Source: Trichostrongylus colubriformis (lineage: Eukaryota; Nematoda; Chromadorea; Rhabditida; Trichostrongylidae). Taken from it: DNA of 64,000 nucleotides. Positions 46,924-57,553 of this stretch are shown piece by piece. Position numbers and translations under genes: made by a program. The stretch lies in the NCBI GenBank assembly GCA_963978905.1, contig OZ022258.1:49832591-49896590 (forward strand), written 5' to 3'. Every line of letters starts with the position of its first letter. The stretch's first letter is position 1. The notes under the pieces were generated by a model that was not told the DNA's origin, searched no databases, and saw only the letters and a list, made by a program, of their open reading frames with translations.

Positions 46924-47822
46924 TTAGGTTGATTCATAATAAATCGGACAAATGGTAGTGATGATTTCTAGAGATCATAACTCAGTAACGAATTAACGAA
47001 AATGGACGCGCGAGGTACCGTTGGAATGAGTATGAAAAGCTCTTCAAAGTACCGCAAACTAATCACTCCAAAGTAAATTCATTCCGCCACAATGCCGCAC
47101 GATTTCAAGCGGTCCAGAGACCACATCCGCAACGTCATACTATTTATATCGCTATCTGGCCAGGAACCCACGGATATCGGCAGACGTCTGATAGAAGTTC
47201 ACAAGGAGCATGCCCCCGGCAGAAGTACACTGTAGTTGTAGCATTCGAAGTTTGCGTCAGGCGACTATTCCATCGAAGACGAAAACCGCGGTTGGTGGAG
47301 CGTACACGGCGTGGAGTACTGGGAGCTGCTCGATGAAGGTACAACAGTATCCGCCAACGTCTAAGTTCGTCAATTACGAGAAATGAATGCAAATGTCCAA
47401 AGTTCGCTACGGCGGCGGTCACATGTCTACTTCCAGCACGACAACGTGTCTACTTCCACAGACCGCACTTCGCAAGATCGACCAAGGCCGAGCTGCTGTC
47501 GTACAGTTGGACCGTACTTCTATACCCACCGTACTCCCCAGACCTGGCCCCTTCAGATTTCCACCTTTTCTCCCACAGCCAACGCCACCTGGACGGCCAA
47601 GACTTCAAAACTCGCGAGGAGGTCAAGGCGGCACTCGGCAACTTCTTCGAGCTCCAGCTTCCGGCCTTCTGGAGCAAGGGCATCCATGATCTGCCTATAC
47701 CGTGGCAGAAGGTCATCGATAAAGATGGAGTATATTTCAAGTGAATCCCTGTTGTCGTAAAAAAGTTGTACGACAATGATTAAAATTGGTCAATTTGTCC
47801 GATTTATTATGAATCAACCTAA
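46924..47822 (+). mobile_element. Inner mariner, deleted copy
   Basis: An 899-bp element with ends TTAGGTTGATTCATAATAAA, flanked by TA, inserted inside the outer element. Shorter than the usual 1.3 kb because the middle of the transposase is missing. Confidence 0.88.
47092..47744 (+). pseudogene. Mariner transposase pseudogene
   Basis: An N-terminal piece (MPHDFKRSRDHIRNVILF and a GDYSIEDENRG-like GDF/EDE motif) is followed, after stops near 47230-47250 and 47360, by a catalytic-region scrap (FQHDN). A clean C-terminus then reads YSPDLAPSDFHLF, GQDFKTREEVKAALG, PWQKVIDKDGVYFK and a stop. Stops, frame changes and the shortened centre make it inactive. Confidence 0.85.
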
Positions 47823-48236
47823 TATGTTTGTGGTCGAGATTGCTTGAGCGATTCGTCACCGTTGTCGAACTTGTGGTACCAGTAGAAGCACGTCGAGCGA
47901 CAGGGGGTTTGCCCCTTCATTATTTTCTGCAGAAAGCGATGGGCCTCGTTATTGGCCTGAGCCGTATTGTGGAAGCAAACTGGTCGTTAGAGCCTTCTTG
48001 TCATCGGTTGCGAAGGCACTACTGGGGACAGGGAGACGGTATGTCGCATATCCTGCTGACAGGTACATATACCGGACATGAAACACACAGCCCTCGAGTT
48101 AGGTTCGCTCACATCATCGGGTGACAAAGATATGTCATGTTGATGCATTTAGTCCGGAAACTTTCCGGACAACCTAATATAAGGAGGTAAAAAGATATAT
48201 TTGATTATAAGTACGATGCAGTATAGACCACTATCA

Positions 48237-48420
48237 ACTATTGCAACATTGCAAGGGTGGAGTTGGTGGAGCAGTGATATATGGTCCACTTCCACTAGCC
48301 TGCTCCAGGGATCAAATCCTGCATGAAGACCTGCCCCAGATAATCGATTTTCGCTTTCCTTCGGGATTTCTGGAATGTTGACGGGCTCATTGGGGATGAT
48401 AAAAGGTACTGACCTGTGCA
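48237..48420 (+). repeat. tRNA-derived SINE
   Basis: The head has GTTGGTGGAGCAGTGATAT (A-box-like) and CAGGGATCAAATCCTG (B box). The body tail matches 45546-45740. Confidence 0.6.
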
Positions 48421-48529
48421 TCGGTTGGATATTCGGAAGACATAACATTATACGTGAAACGCATCAAAGAATTCATGCATGGAAATTCAAATTCTTCTGC
48501 CACCAACATATTTGTGTTATACTTGCTTA

Positions 48530-48960
48530 AGAGGGGCCGCATGCAAAGTTTCACCGCATATATACAAGAATCTAATTGAGATAGAACCTCCGAAGTGACG
48601 GACGACGGGGTGAGAGCAGGTTCAAGTGGGTTTGGTTGCTAGAGAACTGAAGTGCAAAGTGGCGATATTCAAGTGGTCAGGGACGCAGTGTGAGCAGCAA
48701 ATCAATATTGCGCGCGAAAATTTGAACTGCGCTCTGTCAGCTGCCAGGCTGTGCACATTTTGCGGAAAGTGTGGCAGGATTACAAAAAACTGCTCTTCTT
48801 CCAAATTTTCAGTTTCTGCTTTAGAATAAAGGAACATTCCTAGTTTTTTATAGTGTTTCTGTTCATATATTGTATCTAGCAGAGCGAATTAAATATTAAT
48901 CGGAATTTTGGCATTTCGGTGAACGATTCCACTGAGTAGATGTTACCATCGAAGAGAGGG
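48530..48960 (+). repeat. Dispersed repeat containing 'GTCAGGGACGCAG'
   Basis: The 5' part ('ccgcatgcaaagtttcacc') matches one arm of the TTAA fold-backs. It continues with 'tcagggacgcagtgtgagc' and later blocks shared with 28196-28700 and 54975-55400. Confidence 0.65.
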
Positions 48961-49734
48961 GGGATACACTGAACTCGCTTTCAGAGAGTGAATCTGATTA
49001 GGAATGCTGATTTACAGTAATGAGGACTAGCCTTGGAATCGACGTTGAGCATGGGATGCCACATCACAGTCAAGAGTGCTTCCAACTTTCCCTATTTTCC
49101 CTTTCCATATCAGCACATGCTGTTTTTACAGACGCAACTGTCAAATCAATTACTATTCCTACTAAGATGAATCCAGTCAAATCGAGTAACAAATCAGGAT
49201 CGAGTTAATACCACAGTCGAGCCACTTTCATGTAAAGATCTGTGACGACCTTGCGCGCTAAGCTATACGCCTACGGCTCTCCCTTGAGTCTGAACATCCA
49301 CTCATCTGTCAGATTCGTTCATTTACATGACGATAAATACTGACGGTTATGCGGGGAAACTTGTGGGTGTGTCGGTGCGTTGCGCAACGTTGACGGTGGC
49401 GGTCTATCAGTCCGGATATGTTGACGGGCTATTATCTACGCAAACGATCATTTCGACTCGACTAGCAATGACGATATGAATCTGTAGCGAGTGTACATAG
49501 CTATTTCGCGCTTGAATTCACGATTTATGGTTATGGGACGCCATGCAGTCGAGATATAAGAGAGGAAGTTATGAGAAAGACACCGGAAGGGGTAAAATCA
49601 GCAGATTGTGGAATTATAGGAGAATATACCAATAGGATGGCTCAGCAGTGTAATAGTAGAGAAAGATTGAATTAAAACTGAGAAAAAATCAAAAATAAGA
49701 ACTAAAACAATCCTCTCCCCACCCTCCCTCTCAA

Positions 49735-49870
49735 TCCATCCCTTTCGCTTCCCTCTGCATCACTACCCGGTGGTGTAGATGCAGACGGGTGAGGGACTAA
49801 ATCAGCCGGCCGTGTACGTTGTCCCCTCCCAACGACAATTACCCCGGCGGATGCTGACAGTGTGACTAGC
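49735..49870. repeat. Dispersed repeat, pair of 10165-10300
   Basis: 'tcactacccggtggtgtagatgcagacgggtgaggga' and 'gctgacagtgtgac' align with the copy near 10.2 kb. Non-coding. Confidence 0.6.
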
Positions 49871-50442
49871 ACTGCTGTGGTACCGTGATAAGACCCCAAG
49901 TCACGCTTTCTCATTTCGAGTCTCCCCACAGACCACTTGAAAAGGAATGTCTCTTTGCATAAAACGATGAACCTGTAGATAAACGGTGTTGCAGTCAATA
50001 ACAAATCAGAGACTCTGCGGGTTTGTACCCTTATGTCAGGAATTCGCACTGAGACGAGCGGCGTGCGACGCGGTGTGTGCGAGCTATGAGCGTCGCTAGA
50101 GTTTTATCGCTGTTACAAGCATTTTTTCAATTTTTAAGGCACATTTCTAAACATGTTTCTCATTTGACTTCATTTGAGGGAGGAAAGAGATGCGAGCTTT
50201 TTGGCAAGCTATCTGATCGCCACTGTTCAGCCAGCTGACTTCGTGCTTTGGTGGACAGAAGAACTCACTGCTGTGAAGAGCGTATATATACAGAAGCACA
50301 GTGACTCATCTACATGCGCCTTCATTTATTCTTTGCTCTAGTGTACTTTGCGCCTCTTAAATATTATTATTAGGATTTCTCACTAATCCTTTTAATTGCC
50401 TGAATGCTTATGCGACAACTTTCTAATCTGCTTTCTTTGCTT

Positions 50443-50464
50443 TGTTTAATTACCCAAGCTTGAG
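50443..50464 (+). ncRNA. SL1-like spliced-leader sequence
   Basis: 20 of 22 bases match the nematode SL1 leader (mismatches at leader positions 1 and 17), followed directly by GTAAC, as expected for the leader/donor border of an SL RNA gene. TTACC and GGTAA around the leader's 3' part can still pair, as in stem-loop 1. The next ~60 bases have no clear Sm site (AATTTTGG-like), so it may be an SL RNA pseudogene or a diverged copy. No 5S rRNA gene was seen nearby. Confidence 0.5.
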
Positions 50465-50900
50465 GTAACGATTACGCTCCCTGTGGTGTACTGTACATCA
50501 ATCCGCATGGCTCGGTAAACAGTCTCACTTCAATATAAGTTTGATCTTAGAGCGGCAATGCAGTGCCGTACACATTGGCTTCTAATCCTTTGGGACCCAA
50601 CAACACGGCGCCTTCAGCTCCTCCCCATCGGGTGTGTAGCGTTAGGATCGTGGATCGCCGCGCGCAGCGAGTTTCGGGCGGCTTCAACGCTGCGTGGTAC
50701 GGTATCCGCCACGTAGCTTTGCAATGAGGCGCAAATGTTGCGCCTCCGCCTCATACGTTGCGTTGCCCTTTGTTCAATCGTGGGTTGGGTAAAAACTCGA
50801 ATACATAGATGAGACATAACATAAACTTTAGTTAGCGAAACGGACTAGAAGAGAAAAGAGATTGTTTGAAAAAGCAGCAGTAGAGGCGAAATAATAGCGC

Positions 50901-51331
50901 CTAAAGGAATCATCCACGGAAAAGGGTGTTTTTCTATCCATATATTTATGTTGTATTTGCCTAGTAAAGACAGCATGCAAAGTTTCACGCGAAAATGTGA
51001 CAATTTGGCTAAGATACAGCTCGCCTAGTTCATAGCCGGGTGGGCGGGCCTCCGAGCAAGTGCACTTCCCGTCGCCCGCCGCGGTCGGAGACGCACTGTA
51101 GGAACAGAAAGTTACGTAAACAGACTCCTCTCCGTTCCCAACCGCGACGGACAATGGTACGCGGCTTTTACGCGGAGGCCCCACCCACCCCGACCGAGAA
51201 TTTGGCAAGCTGTATCTTAGCCGAATTCTCATCTTTTCGCATGAAACTTTGCATGCGGTCCTTATTAAACAAATGCAACATAAATATATGGCTAACAGAA
51301 AAACCAAATTTTCCGTGGACGACTCCTTTAA
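50901..51331. mobile_element. Fold-back element, 'AAAGGAATCGTCCACGG' family
   Basis: Ends CTAAAGGAATCATCCACGG and CCGTGGACGACTCCTTTAA. Arms of about 200 bp fold back on a centre near 51115. Same family as 33668 and 52441; both flanking open frames are palindrome artefacts. Confidence 0.85.
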
Positions 51332-52440
51332 GTGCGAACCGCGTCGCGGGCACCGTAGCACGCGATACGCCGAGATGCAAATTCCTGTTGTAAGGGTACA
51401 TACCCAGATTCGCGCTACACTATACTTACTGCTTGTCTCCGGTCCGTAAACCTACACGGTGACTTCCTTCTTGTGCTCTTCCACTTTGCAGTAGGAGAGC
51501 AACATTTCATTTATTAGCCTTTTGATAGTTCTGCATTGTGCCTTCAGACTAGGGTTTATTCCGAAGGTTCAGTGGCTCAAACGAAGACAAGAGTTCACTG
51601 TTTCACGTGAGCATCCGTGCTTTTTGAAGAGAGCCCTCTGATCCATCAGTAACGAGCCGCACAAGGATTGCTTGCACAAATGACAACAACAAAAAGTGAC
51701 AAATAAAATAAAATGTGTAAGTGCAAATAAAATAAAATGTAAATAAAAATATATAATGATGCAAATAAATATGGGCGAGTGTAATGAAAATATGGAAATA
51801 GGTAAATCTGTATAGGTGCCTACAAAAGTATGAATAGATCTCAGTGAATAGACCTTTTTACAGATTGGTGAATAGCCAGTTTTCTTTACAACGCATTTTT
51901 CGAAAAAAAACGCTTCTAACTTTGAAAAATATAACCAGAATAAGAATCTCGTGTAAAGGAAATGAAGAAGTAGAAAAATAGAAAAATTAGAAAGCACTGA
52001 AGTCTATGAAATGACCTAGCATGAGTTTCGCCCGTAGCCACATCAGCCTTCTGACCGGTTTGAGATGTAAATGATTGATGGCCTATAGAAAATCTCATTT
52101 CGTGTCATCCAAACAAGCCGTAAAAGAACCTAATGGCATCGCTTGCGTTAGGTGCACTGGTTTCTGAAGTTTACCTGATTCAAGCTGAAATCGTAACTTG
52201 AGCCATAGACTTAGTACCACTTGCAACACTCTCGAAGTTTCAAAAAAAAAAAAACTAAAATTGAGGATTACAAAAAATTAATACTATGGATCACGAGATT
52301 ATTCGGAAGCTGTTAAAATCAAAGCGATGACTTCGACTGTCAAATCAGAGTTCACTGCAAAAAATCATCGAAAAAACTTTAAAATTGGAAGTTGACAGCA
52401 AGTTGACATTTGAGGCGAACTACAAGTTGTCGTTGGAAAC

Positions 52441-52874
52441 TTAAAGGAATCGTCCACGGAAAATGAGTTTTTGTGTTACCCATATGTTTATGTTGTATTT
52501 GCCTGATGTTGGCCTCATGCAAAATTTCACGCGAAAAAATGTGAATCTGGCTGAGATACAGTACCACAAAGTGCGGTCCCAGTGGGCGGGGCCTCCGTGT
52601 AAAAGCCTCGTCCCGTGATCCGCCGCCGTTGGGAACGGAGAGTGGGACTGTTTACGTAACCTTCTGTTCCTACAATGCGTCTACGACCACGGCGGACGCG
52701 GTACGAGGCTTTTACACGGAGGCCCCGCCCACTGGGACCGCACTTTGTGGTGCTGTATCTCAGCCAGGGTCACATTTTTTCGCGTGAAATTTTGCATGAG
52801 GCCAACATTAGGCAAATACAACATAAATATATGGGTAACACAGAAAAGTCATTTTCCGTGGACGATTCCTTTAA
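52441..52874. mobile_element. Fold-back element, 'AAAGGAATCGTCCACGG' family, best copy
   Basis: Begins TTAAAGGAATCGTCCACGG and ends with its reverse complement and TTAA. Arms of about 190 bp are almost perfectly complementary ('ggtcccagtgggcggggcc' / 'ggccccgcccactgggacc') around a short centre near 52655. TTAA on both sides fits a piggyBac-type target site; no transposase. Confidence 0.9.
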
Positions 52875-53237
52875 ATAAAAGCTTACGAGGCACAGTTAAG
52901 ATTTCCAAGGACCAGAACGGGTGGAGCAGTTCATGCTGATTCATTGTGTGGCTAGCAGGACCAATCAACGAATCGCATGTTTTTTCCGTGTTGGAGAAAC
53001 ATGCCATCAGCAATGAATAAGCGTATGTTTAGGCTGACCCATCCAAGAGCGCCTGCAGCCACGTTGGCTCTGCTGCCCATGAACGCCAGCAAACGGTCGA
53101 CTTGGTTCATTTACATGGAGGGGGTCTTAAGAAGGACCGTCTTCGATCCCAACAACGAGAGCGCAGAATGCAGACTTTTTACAGCTGCAGGTTTACCAGA
53201 TTAAAGAGATGTGGTTGGCACCGATCAATAGCTTCGG

Positions 53238-53367
53238 TATAAACGCATATAAATTCCGGTATATACGCATATAAATTCCGGTACATACGTATATACGCAT
53301 ATAAATTCCGGTATATACGTATATACGCATATAAATTCCGGTATATACGTATATAAGCATATAAATT
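53238..53367 (+). repeat. Minisatellite
   Basis: Four to five units of roughly 20-37 bp built from 'cgcatataaattccggta(t/c)a' and 'tacgtatata'. Tyr/Ile/Arg-rich repeated frames on the minus strand are artefacts. Confidence 0.9.
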
Positions 53368-53499
53368 GATTTGAAATTTTGGAGGCATTTGTATGGGTGT
53401 GGAGCCCAGCCGAATGAACTTCTAATGAAATTTGGCATTTAACTACCCTATTCAATATTTGATACCCAGTTAAAGGCAGTACCAGGGCTAAGTTATTGT

Positions 53500-53790
53500 A
53501 TATAAAAGTCGAGGCGTTTTGTAGTACGAAATTGAATAAGGAACGCGATGAAACGGTGAGAAACCCAAAAAATAAGACCCTTTCTCACTGTAATTGCCAA
53601 AAGGGGCGGAACCGGTTACGAAGGGGCGGGCTGAGGTAAAACAGGTGGCAGTTGTCGAAAAAAGGCCTCTTCCAAAGCTCGACGCTATTTTCACTGGGGA
53701 ATCAGCTCAACTTTCGTTTGACTGACTCATTTTAGAAGCTCCCTTTACCCAGGTTACTCCTATCACTCTGTTTAGGCCTGATTCACTACA
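53500..53790 (+). repeat. Dispersed repeat, 'AAAGGGGCGG' family
   Basis: Contains 'gatgaaacggtgagaaaccc', 'aaaaaataagaccct', 'aaaaggggcgg', 'ggtaaaacaggtggcag' and 'gttactcctatcactc', matching 30490-30830. Confidence 0.7.
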
Positions 53791-53848
53791 CTTCCAATTA
53801 TGTGGTAAATGATGAACAGATACAATGATTTTTTATTTATTCGCTTAT

Positions 53849-53877
53849 CTATTTATTTATTTATTTATTTATTTATT
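53849..53877 (+). repeat. (TTTA)n microsatellite
   Basis: About seven TTTA units, followed at 53937-54010 by an A-rich Lys-coding stretch that is also low complexity. Confidence 0.9.
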
Positions 53878-54476
53878 ACACACGGAGGTGCGTCATACGT
53901 TCAGAGAAGCAAATCATCAGATCACGCACTTCTAAAACAAAAAAAAAAAACAAAAAAGAAAGAAGGATCAAGCCAAAGTAAGGAAGAGAGGGAGCCAAAA
54001 AAAGACCAGAACCAAAAAGAGTTCAGTGGGTATGGGATAATTATATAGTATTGATAGAAATCAAGCTAGAAGGTAAAAAAACTGAACGGCTTCACTTGTG
54101 GCTCTTGAAATCGCCCATTTCCTGAGCAGGGCACATGAATACATACAAGGCAGAATGCAAACGCAACAATCACTCTTAGCGAGAGGGTGACTTTGACGAA
54201 TGACTAGTGAATTAGTTCTCGCCTCGATAGCGAATGCCTTGACCGCAGGGAATCCCTGGAGGGTCAGCGAGTGATAGATGAATGAGGATAAATTGCTTTC
54301 GGCCATCAAATGAATTATGATGAGAAGCCGATAAGGATCGCAATGCACATCTCTAGCATGTTCTATGTAGATGAGAATTCGGAGAAAGAGGAAAGCCGAA
54401 TTAGGGCGTTGTAGCTGGAATATGAAGGTTACTAATGGATCAACCCTTTGGAATACAACCTCTCAATCAAAGGTTA

Positions 54477-54960
54477 CTAGTACATTTGAGTAAAGTTTGG
54501 CATTCGATGTGCATTTCTGAGAAAGAAGAATTCCATATGAGACCATTTGCTACCGTAGTTCTTGAAAAACTGATTCACCGACCAATTCTCCGTGTGATTG
54601 AGGTGAGGGTTTACAGTAGCTTGATATAATCCTAAATTCATTGGCTTGTGTTTCCAAGTTACTGTCAAAAGAAAAGCTTCCTGCTAGAACTAGTAATACA
54701 AATTCAAAGACAATTTGGTCACCCTTCTATGGATTTGTGCCGCCATGTGCGGAGTTTGGCTTGTCAGAAACGAATGTTGTCCCTCAACAACTTTTAAGAC
54801 GATGTGATTAAAGGGTTTTGCTATCGGTTTCTCTGAATACAAGAACAAGTTCGTAGGCACCATCTGTTCATCTTTTGTAAGGTTCACATAGAGTTTTATA
54901 CAGATGTATGCATCCATCGCGATTATAACAGCAAACCATTCTCCTTCCGGGTTTGAACGG
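54477..54960 (-). pseudogene. Open block with two in-frame TAG codons, unknown product
   Basis: One minus-strand frame reads protein-like residues from about 54960 to a stop at 54690 (EWFAVIIAMDAYICIKLYV...), has a second TAG two codons later, and is then open again to 54477 (TWKHKPMNLGLYQ...). The frame is the same on both sides, which suggests a decayed coding sequence more than chance. No family was recognised. The plus strand is also open at 54435-54603 and ends at a GTGAGG, so exon status on either strand is unproven. Confidence 0.25.
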
Positions 54961-54974
54961 GAAATTGAGTTCTT

Positions 54975-55400
54975 CTGTTGCCCAATTATGTTGTATTTAC
55001 TTACTAAGGGTCGCATGCAAAGTTTCATGCAAAAAAAGTACAAGGATTTGGCAGAGGCAGCACTCTTCAAAGCGAGGCCCCATGGGGTGGTACGTCCGTG
55101 GAAGCGGGGTCGCGAAAGCTCTTGGAGCAAAGAGGCGACGGTACTGCGGCAAGTAACGCAGAGTAGGAGGCAATCAACTAAAATATGAGCTGCGCTCTGG
55201 CCGCTGACGGCACTTCAAATGTTGTGATTGGAAATGTGGTGGAATTCGAAGGAATTGCTCTTCTTTCAATTGTTGATTTCTGATTAGAAACAAAGGGAAT
55301 TTTTTGGTTTTTTTTTTCGTGTCAGTGTTTATGTTCTGTACCTAGTTGAGCTTTTACAAGCTTTTTCAAGGAACTAGAAACATGGAATTCTCGTGGGGGA
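54975..55400 (+). repeat. Dispersed repeat, diverged copy of 28196/48530 family
   Basis: Begins with a fold-back-arm-like 'gggtcgcatgcaaagtttca' and continues with 'gctgcgctctggccgctgac' and 'aaacaaagggaattttt' blocks as in 28196-28700. Confidence 0.6.
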
Positions 55401-55508
55401 CTCTTCGGATATGGACTGGCGGTGAGAAGAAAAGCTCTGAGGCAGATGAGTATCGCGATAGGTCCATGCCATTTTCGTGCGAGAAACCATTTTTAAACAT
55501 AAGAATTG

Positions 55509-55926
55509 TTACACACCCCGATGTTCCTTAGTCCGTCCTTCATAACCCTGGGCTAACATTTTCGATACCCCTCCTCTACATATTCTGTACTCCCCTCTGA
55601 TGCACACTAACCCTACTTCCAAATTCCCCTTCACAACATAGCTCCAAATAGGTCTACAATCCTGCCCGTACAACCAATTTCTATCCACTTCAGAGGGGAA
55701 ACCTACTTTTTTTCTACTAAAAACCAAATTCCAATTTCCCGACTTTTCCTATCCAACCATCACCGATTTTTTTCAATTCTTCCCCAAGTTTCATTATGTT
55801 GCAATATATCAGTGACATGGTATCTTTCAAGAGATTTCGTATGACCTCATTCGACCGGACATGAAACTCATTCATTTCAAGCTTGGACAACTCGTTTACT
55901 GGTTCGCATGCGGATATTGTTCGCAT
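55509..55926 (-). CDS. Two adjoining protein-like frames, unknown product
   Basis: The minus strand from 55926 reads 69 codons without a stop (ELSKLEMNEFHVRSNEVIRN...GEELKKIGDGWIGKVG) and stops at 55717. A second frame, open from about 55730 to 55509, continues in similar style (EVDRNWLYGQDCRPIWSYVV...). This could be a frameshifted or spliced gene, or part of an unknown element. The 5' end overlaps the opposite-strand signal-peptide gene at 55908 by 19 bp, so at most one of the two starts is likely right as drawn. Confidence 0.27.
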
Positions 55927-56163
55927 TGTTCGTCGTGGTAGCTATAACTCCTTCCGTGGTGACGTGTTCACAACAAATGAAACATTTAGGCCGATCAAAA
56001 AAACCGTCATTATTTTTATTATATTGTAAAAAGCCAAACTGCATTTATTCGGTCCCGCAATTCCAAATAGTGATCGTGTGCATGGCTCATACCCTTTCTT
56101 TGCAGTACTCGATAATAACCCTCTTCTTTTTCAAGGGATATCCAGGGTCCTCTGGGAATAGTC
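55908..56163 (+). CDS. Candidate small secreted protein
   Basis: An ATG at 55908 opens a textbook signal peptide (MRILFALFVVVAITPSVVTC) followed by SQQMKHLGRSKKPS, a basic segment. The frame stays open to 56171, but its later part is AT-rich and hydrophobic. A splice is likely: a donor-like GTAAAAAG near 56025, with acceptors TTTGCAG (about 56105) or TTTTTCAAG (about 56138), would replace that tail with a short new end. The product is probably a small secreted peptide or peptide precursor; exact exons and family are unknown. Confidence 0.42.
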
Positions 56164-56171
56164 AAAAATGA

Positions 56172-57162
56172 AAGTACAGAGTGTCCGGCATCAGATTACA
56201 TGATAGACAATGTGGTGTTACAAAACCACAATGAGACATCGATGAGATGAAGCGAAAACGAGTCGTAACATCCACGCCGACAAGTAGAAGACCGTAATCA
56301 AGTCGCCGTCACCACGGGTACGCTACTCTTACAATCATATAAATAGCGCAACTGGTATAATGGTTGTAGCTACGATGGCCTAGTTTCAAGCACGGAACTC
56401 TCGTTCGCAACAGCCGGCCGATCATTGCTTTCACTTCGGTCCGAAGCGTCCACTCTTACTATTGCTTTTCCTCTCGCAACTTTAGATATCACTTTCTGAA
56501 GAGGTACCGCCTGCAGTGGGTAATACGTCTATGGAAGCTCCTACCGCCCTGCTGATCCGTTTATAGAGTCTTCAGTAATGTCCTCTCCTATCACTACACT
56601 ACTCACCACCACGATTTCACTTTTATTACCCAACCCAACAGCATTGGCGCTTTTAGAGCCCTAGGACGTTTCTTCCCTACATACCTTCATTACCGAGGCT
56701 CCCTTGAGAGGCTTCTCAGATATTAATCGATGCAACCTTTTTCGTGAAACTCAGTCGACATTTGATTAAGTACTTTAAGTTCTTCAGCAGCCAAAAAAGT
56801 TTATATAACGGGGATTCTGGATTGATTTCGAGCAATGCGATTAGCATAAATTTGATTGAAGACATCGGTGCATAAATTTTGCACATCGCTACATTTTGCA
56901 GCATATCCCGAAATGTGATCGTTTAATTCTTTTTAATACGTCGGCAATTTAGCCAACAAAGTTGTCTTATATTACTACCTGAGCAAAATCATGTATACCA
57001 CAAAAACACTTCTAAGAGCTTTGAAATATAATATTTGCAAAAAATTGCATTTATTGCAAAATTCATACACCACCTAATTCTATACTCGTACATTCTTAAA
57101 CATTATCCCAAAAAATATAAATTGGGTTCGGTTGGAGGGGCATGATCTGTGTCGCAAAAAAG
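56172..57162. other. No gene recognised
   Basis: AT-rich DNA with short frames on both strands and no transposon ends seen. Confidence 0.5.
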
Positions 57163-57330
57163 ACTGCTTCTGCGATTTTGCGATGGCTCCGCACGTGAGT
57201 TGCGGCACTGCAAAATACCACGGTCGTAGAATCGTCTGCGAAAGTGCGACACCGCAAAGTCGCAAGTCGCTGGATCGCAGCTGCAAAATGCAAAATCGTG
57301 GAATCGTTAAGTCTTACGGCAGCCTATCAG
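57163..57330. repeat. 'GCGATTTTGCG' MITE copy upstream of the GRL gene
   Basis: Internal 'tgcgattttgcgatggctccgcac' and 'gcgaaagtgcgacaccgcaaag' match other copies; the right end is 'aagtcttacggcagcc'. It lies 224 bp upstream of the GRL start codon. Confidence 0.7.
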
Positions 57331-57553
57331 ATAATTTTCTTACCCCAGTTTAGGAGAATGGGTCGGGTGTGAATGAACTGGCCTCTCCTCTGAATGCTAT
57401 GGCTGCATAAGCATTAACGTGCACTTTCAATTATGTCTACAACTGTGAAGAAGATGAAGTGCATGGCGTATCTCGCAAAACTTGCCCATCGTCACCATTT
57501 CCGCCATTTGATCACTCGTTGTCATTTCAAAACATTGCAGCCGAATCGACTCA

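Larger units (their letters stand above)
46757..48177. mobile_element. Outer mariner-type MITE, interrupted
   Basis: Terminal inverted repeats TTAGGTTGTCCGGAAAGTTT, flanked by TA. About 520 bp of its own sequence remains on either side of the inserted 46924-47822 element. No transposase motif was recognised in the remaining arms. Confidence 0.85.

Noticed and set aside
50828..51361. 177-codon minus-strand open frame
   Set aside because: It lies across the fold-back element 50901-51331; the plus strand is open too.
53179..53455. Repeated Tyr-Ile-Arg minus-strand frames
   Set aside because: They come from the minisatellite at 53238-53367.
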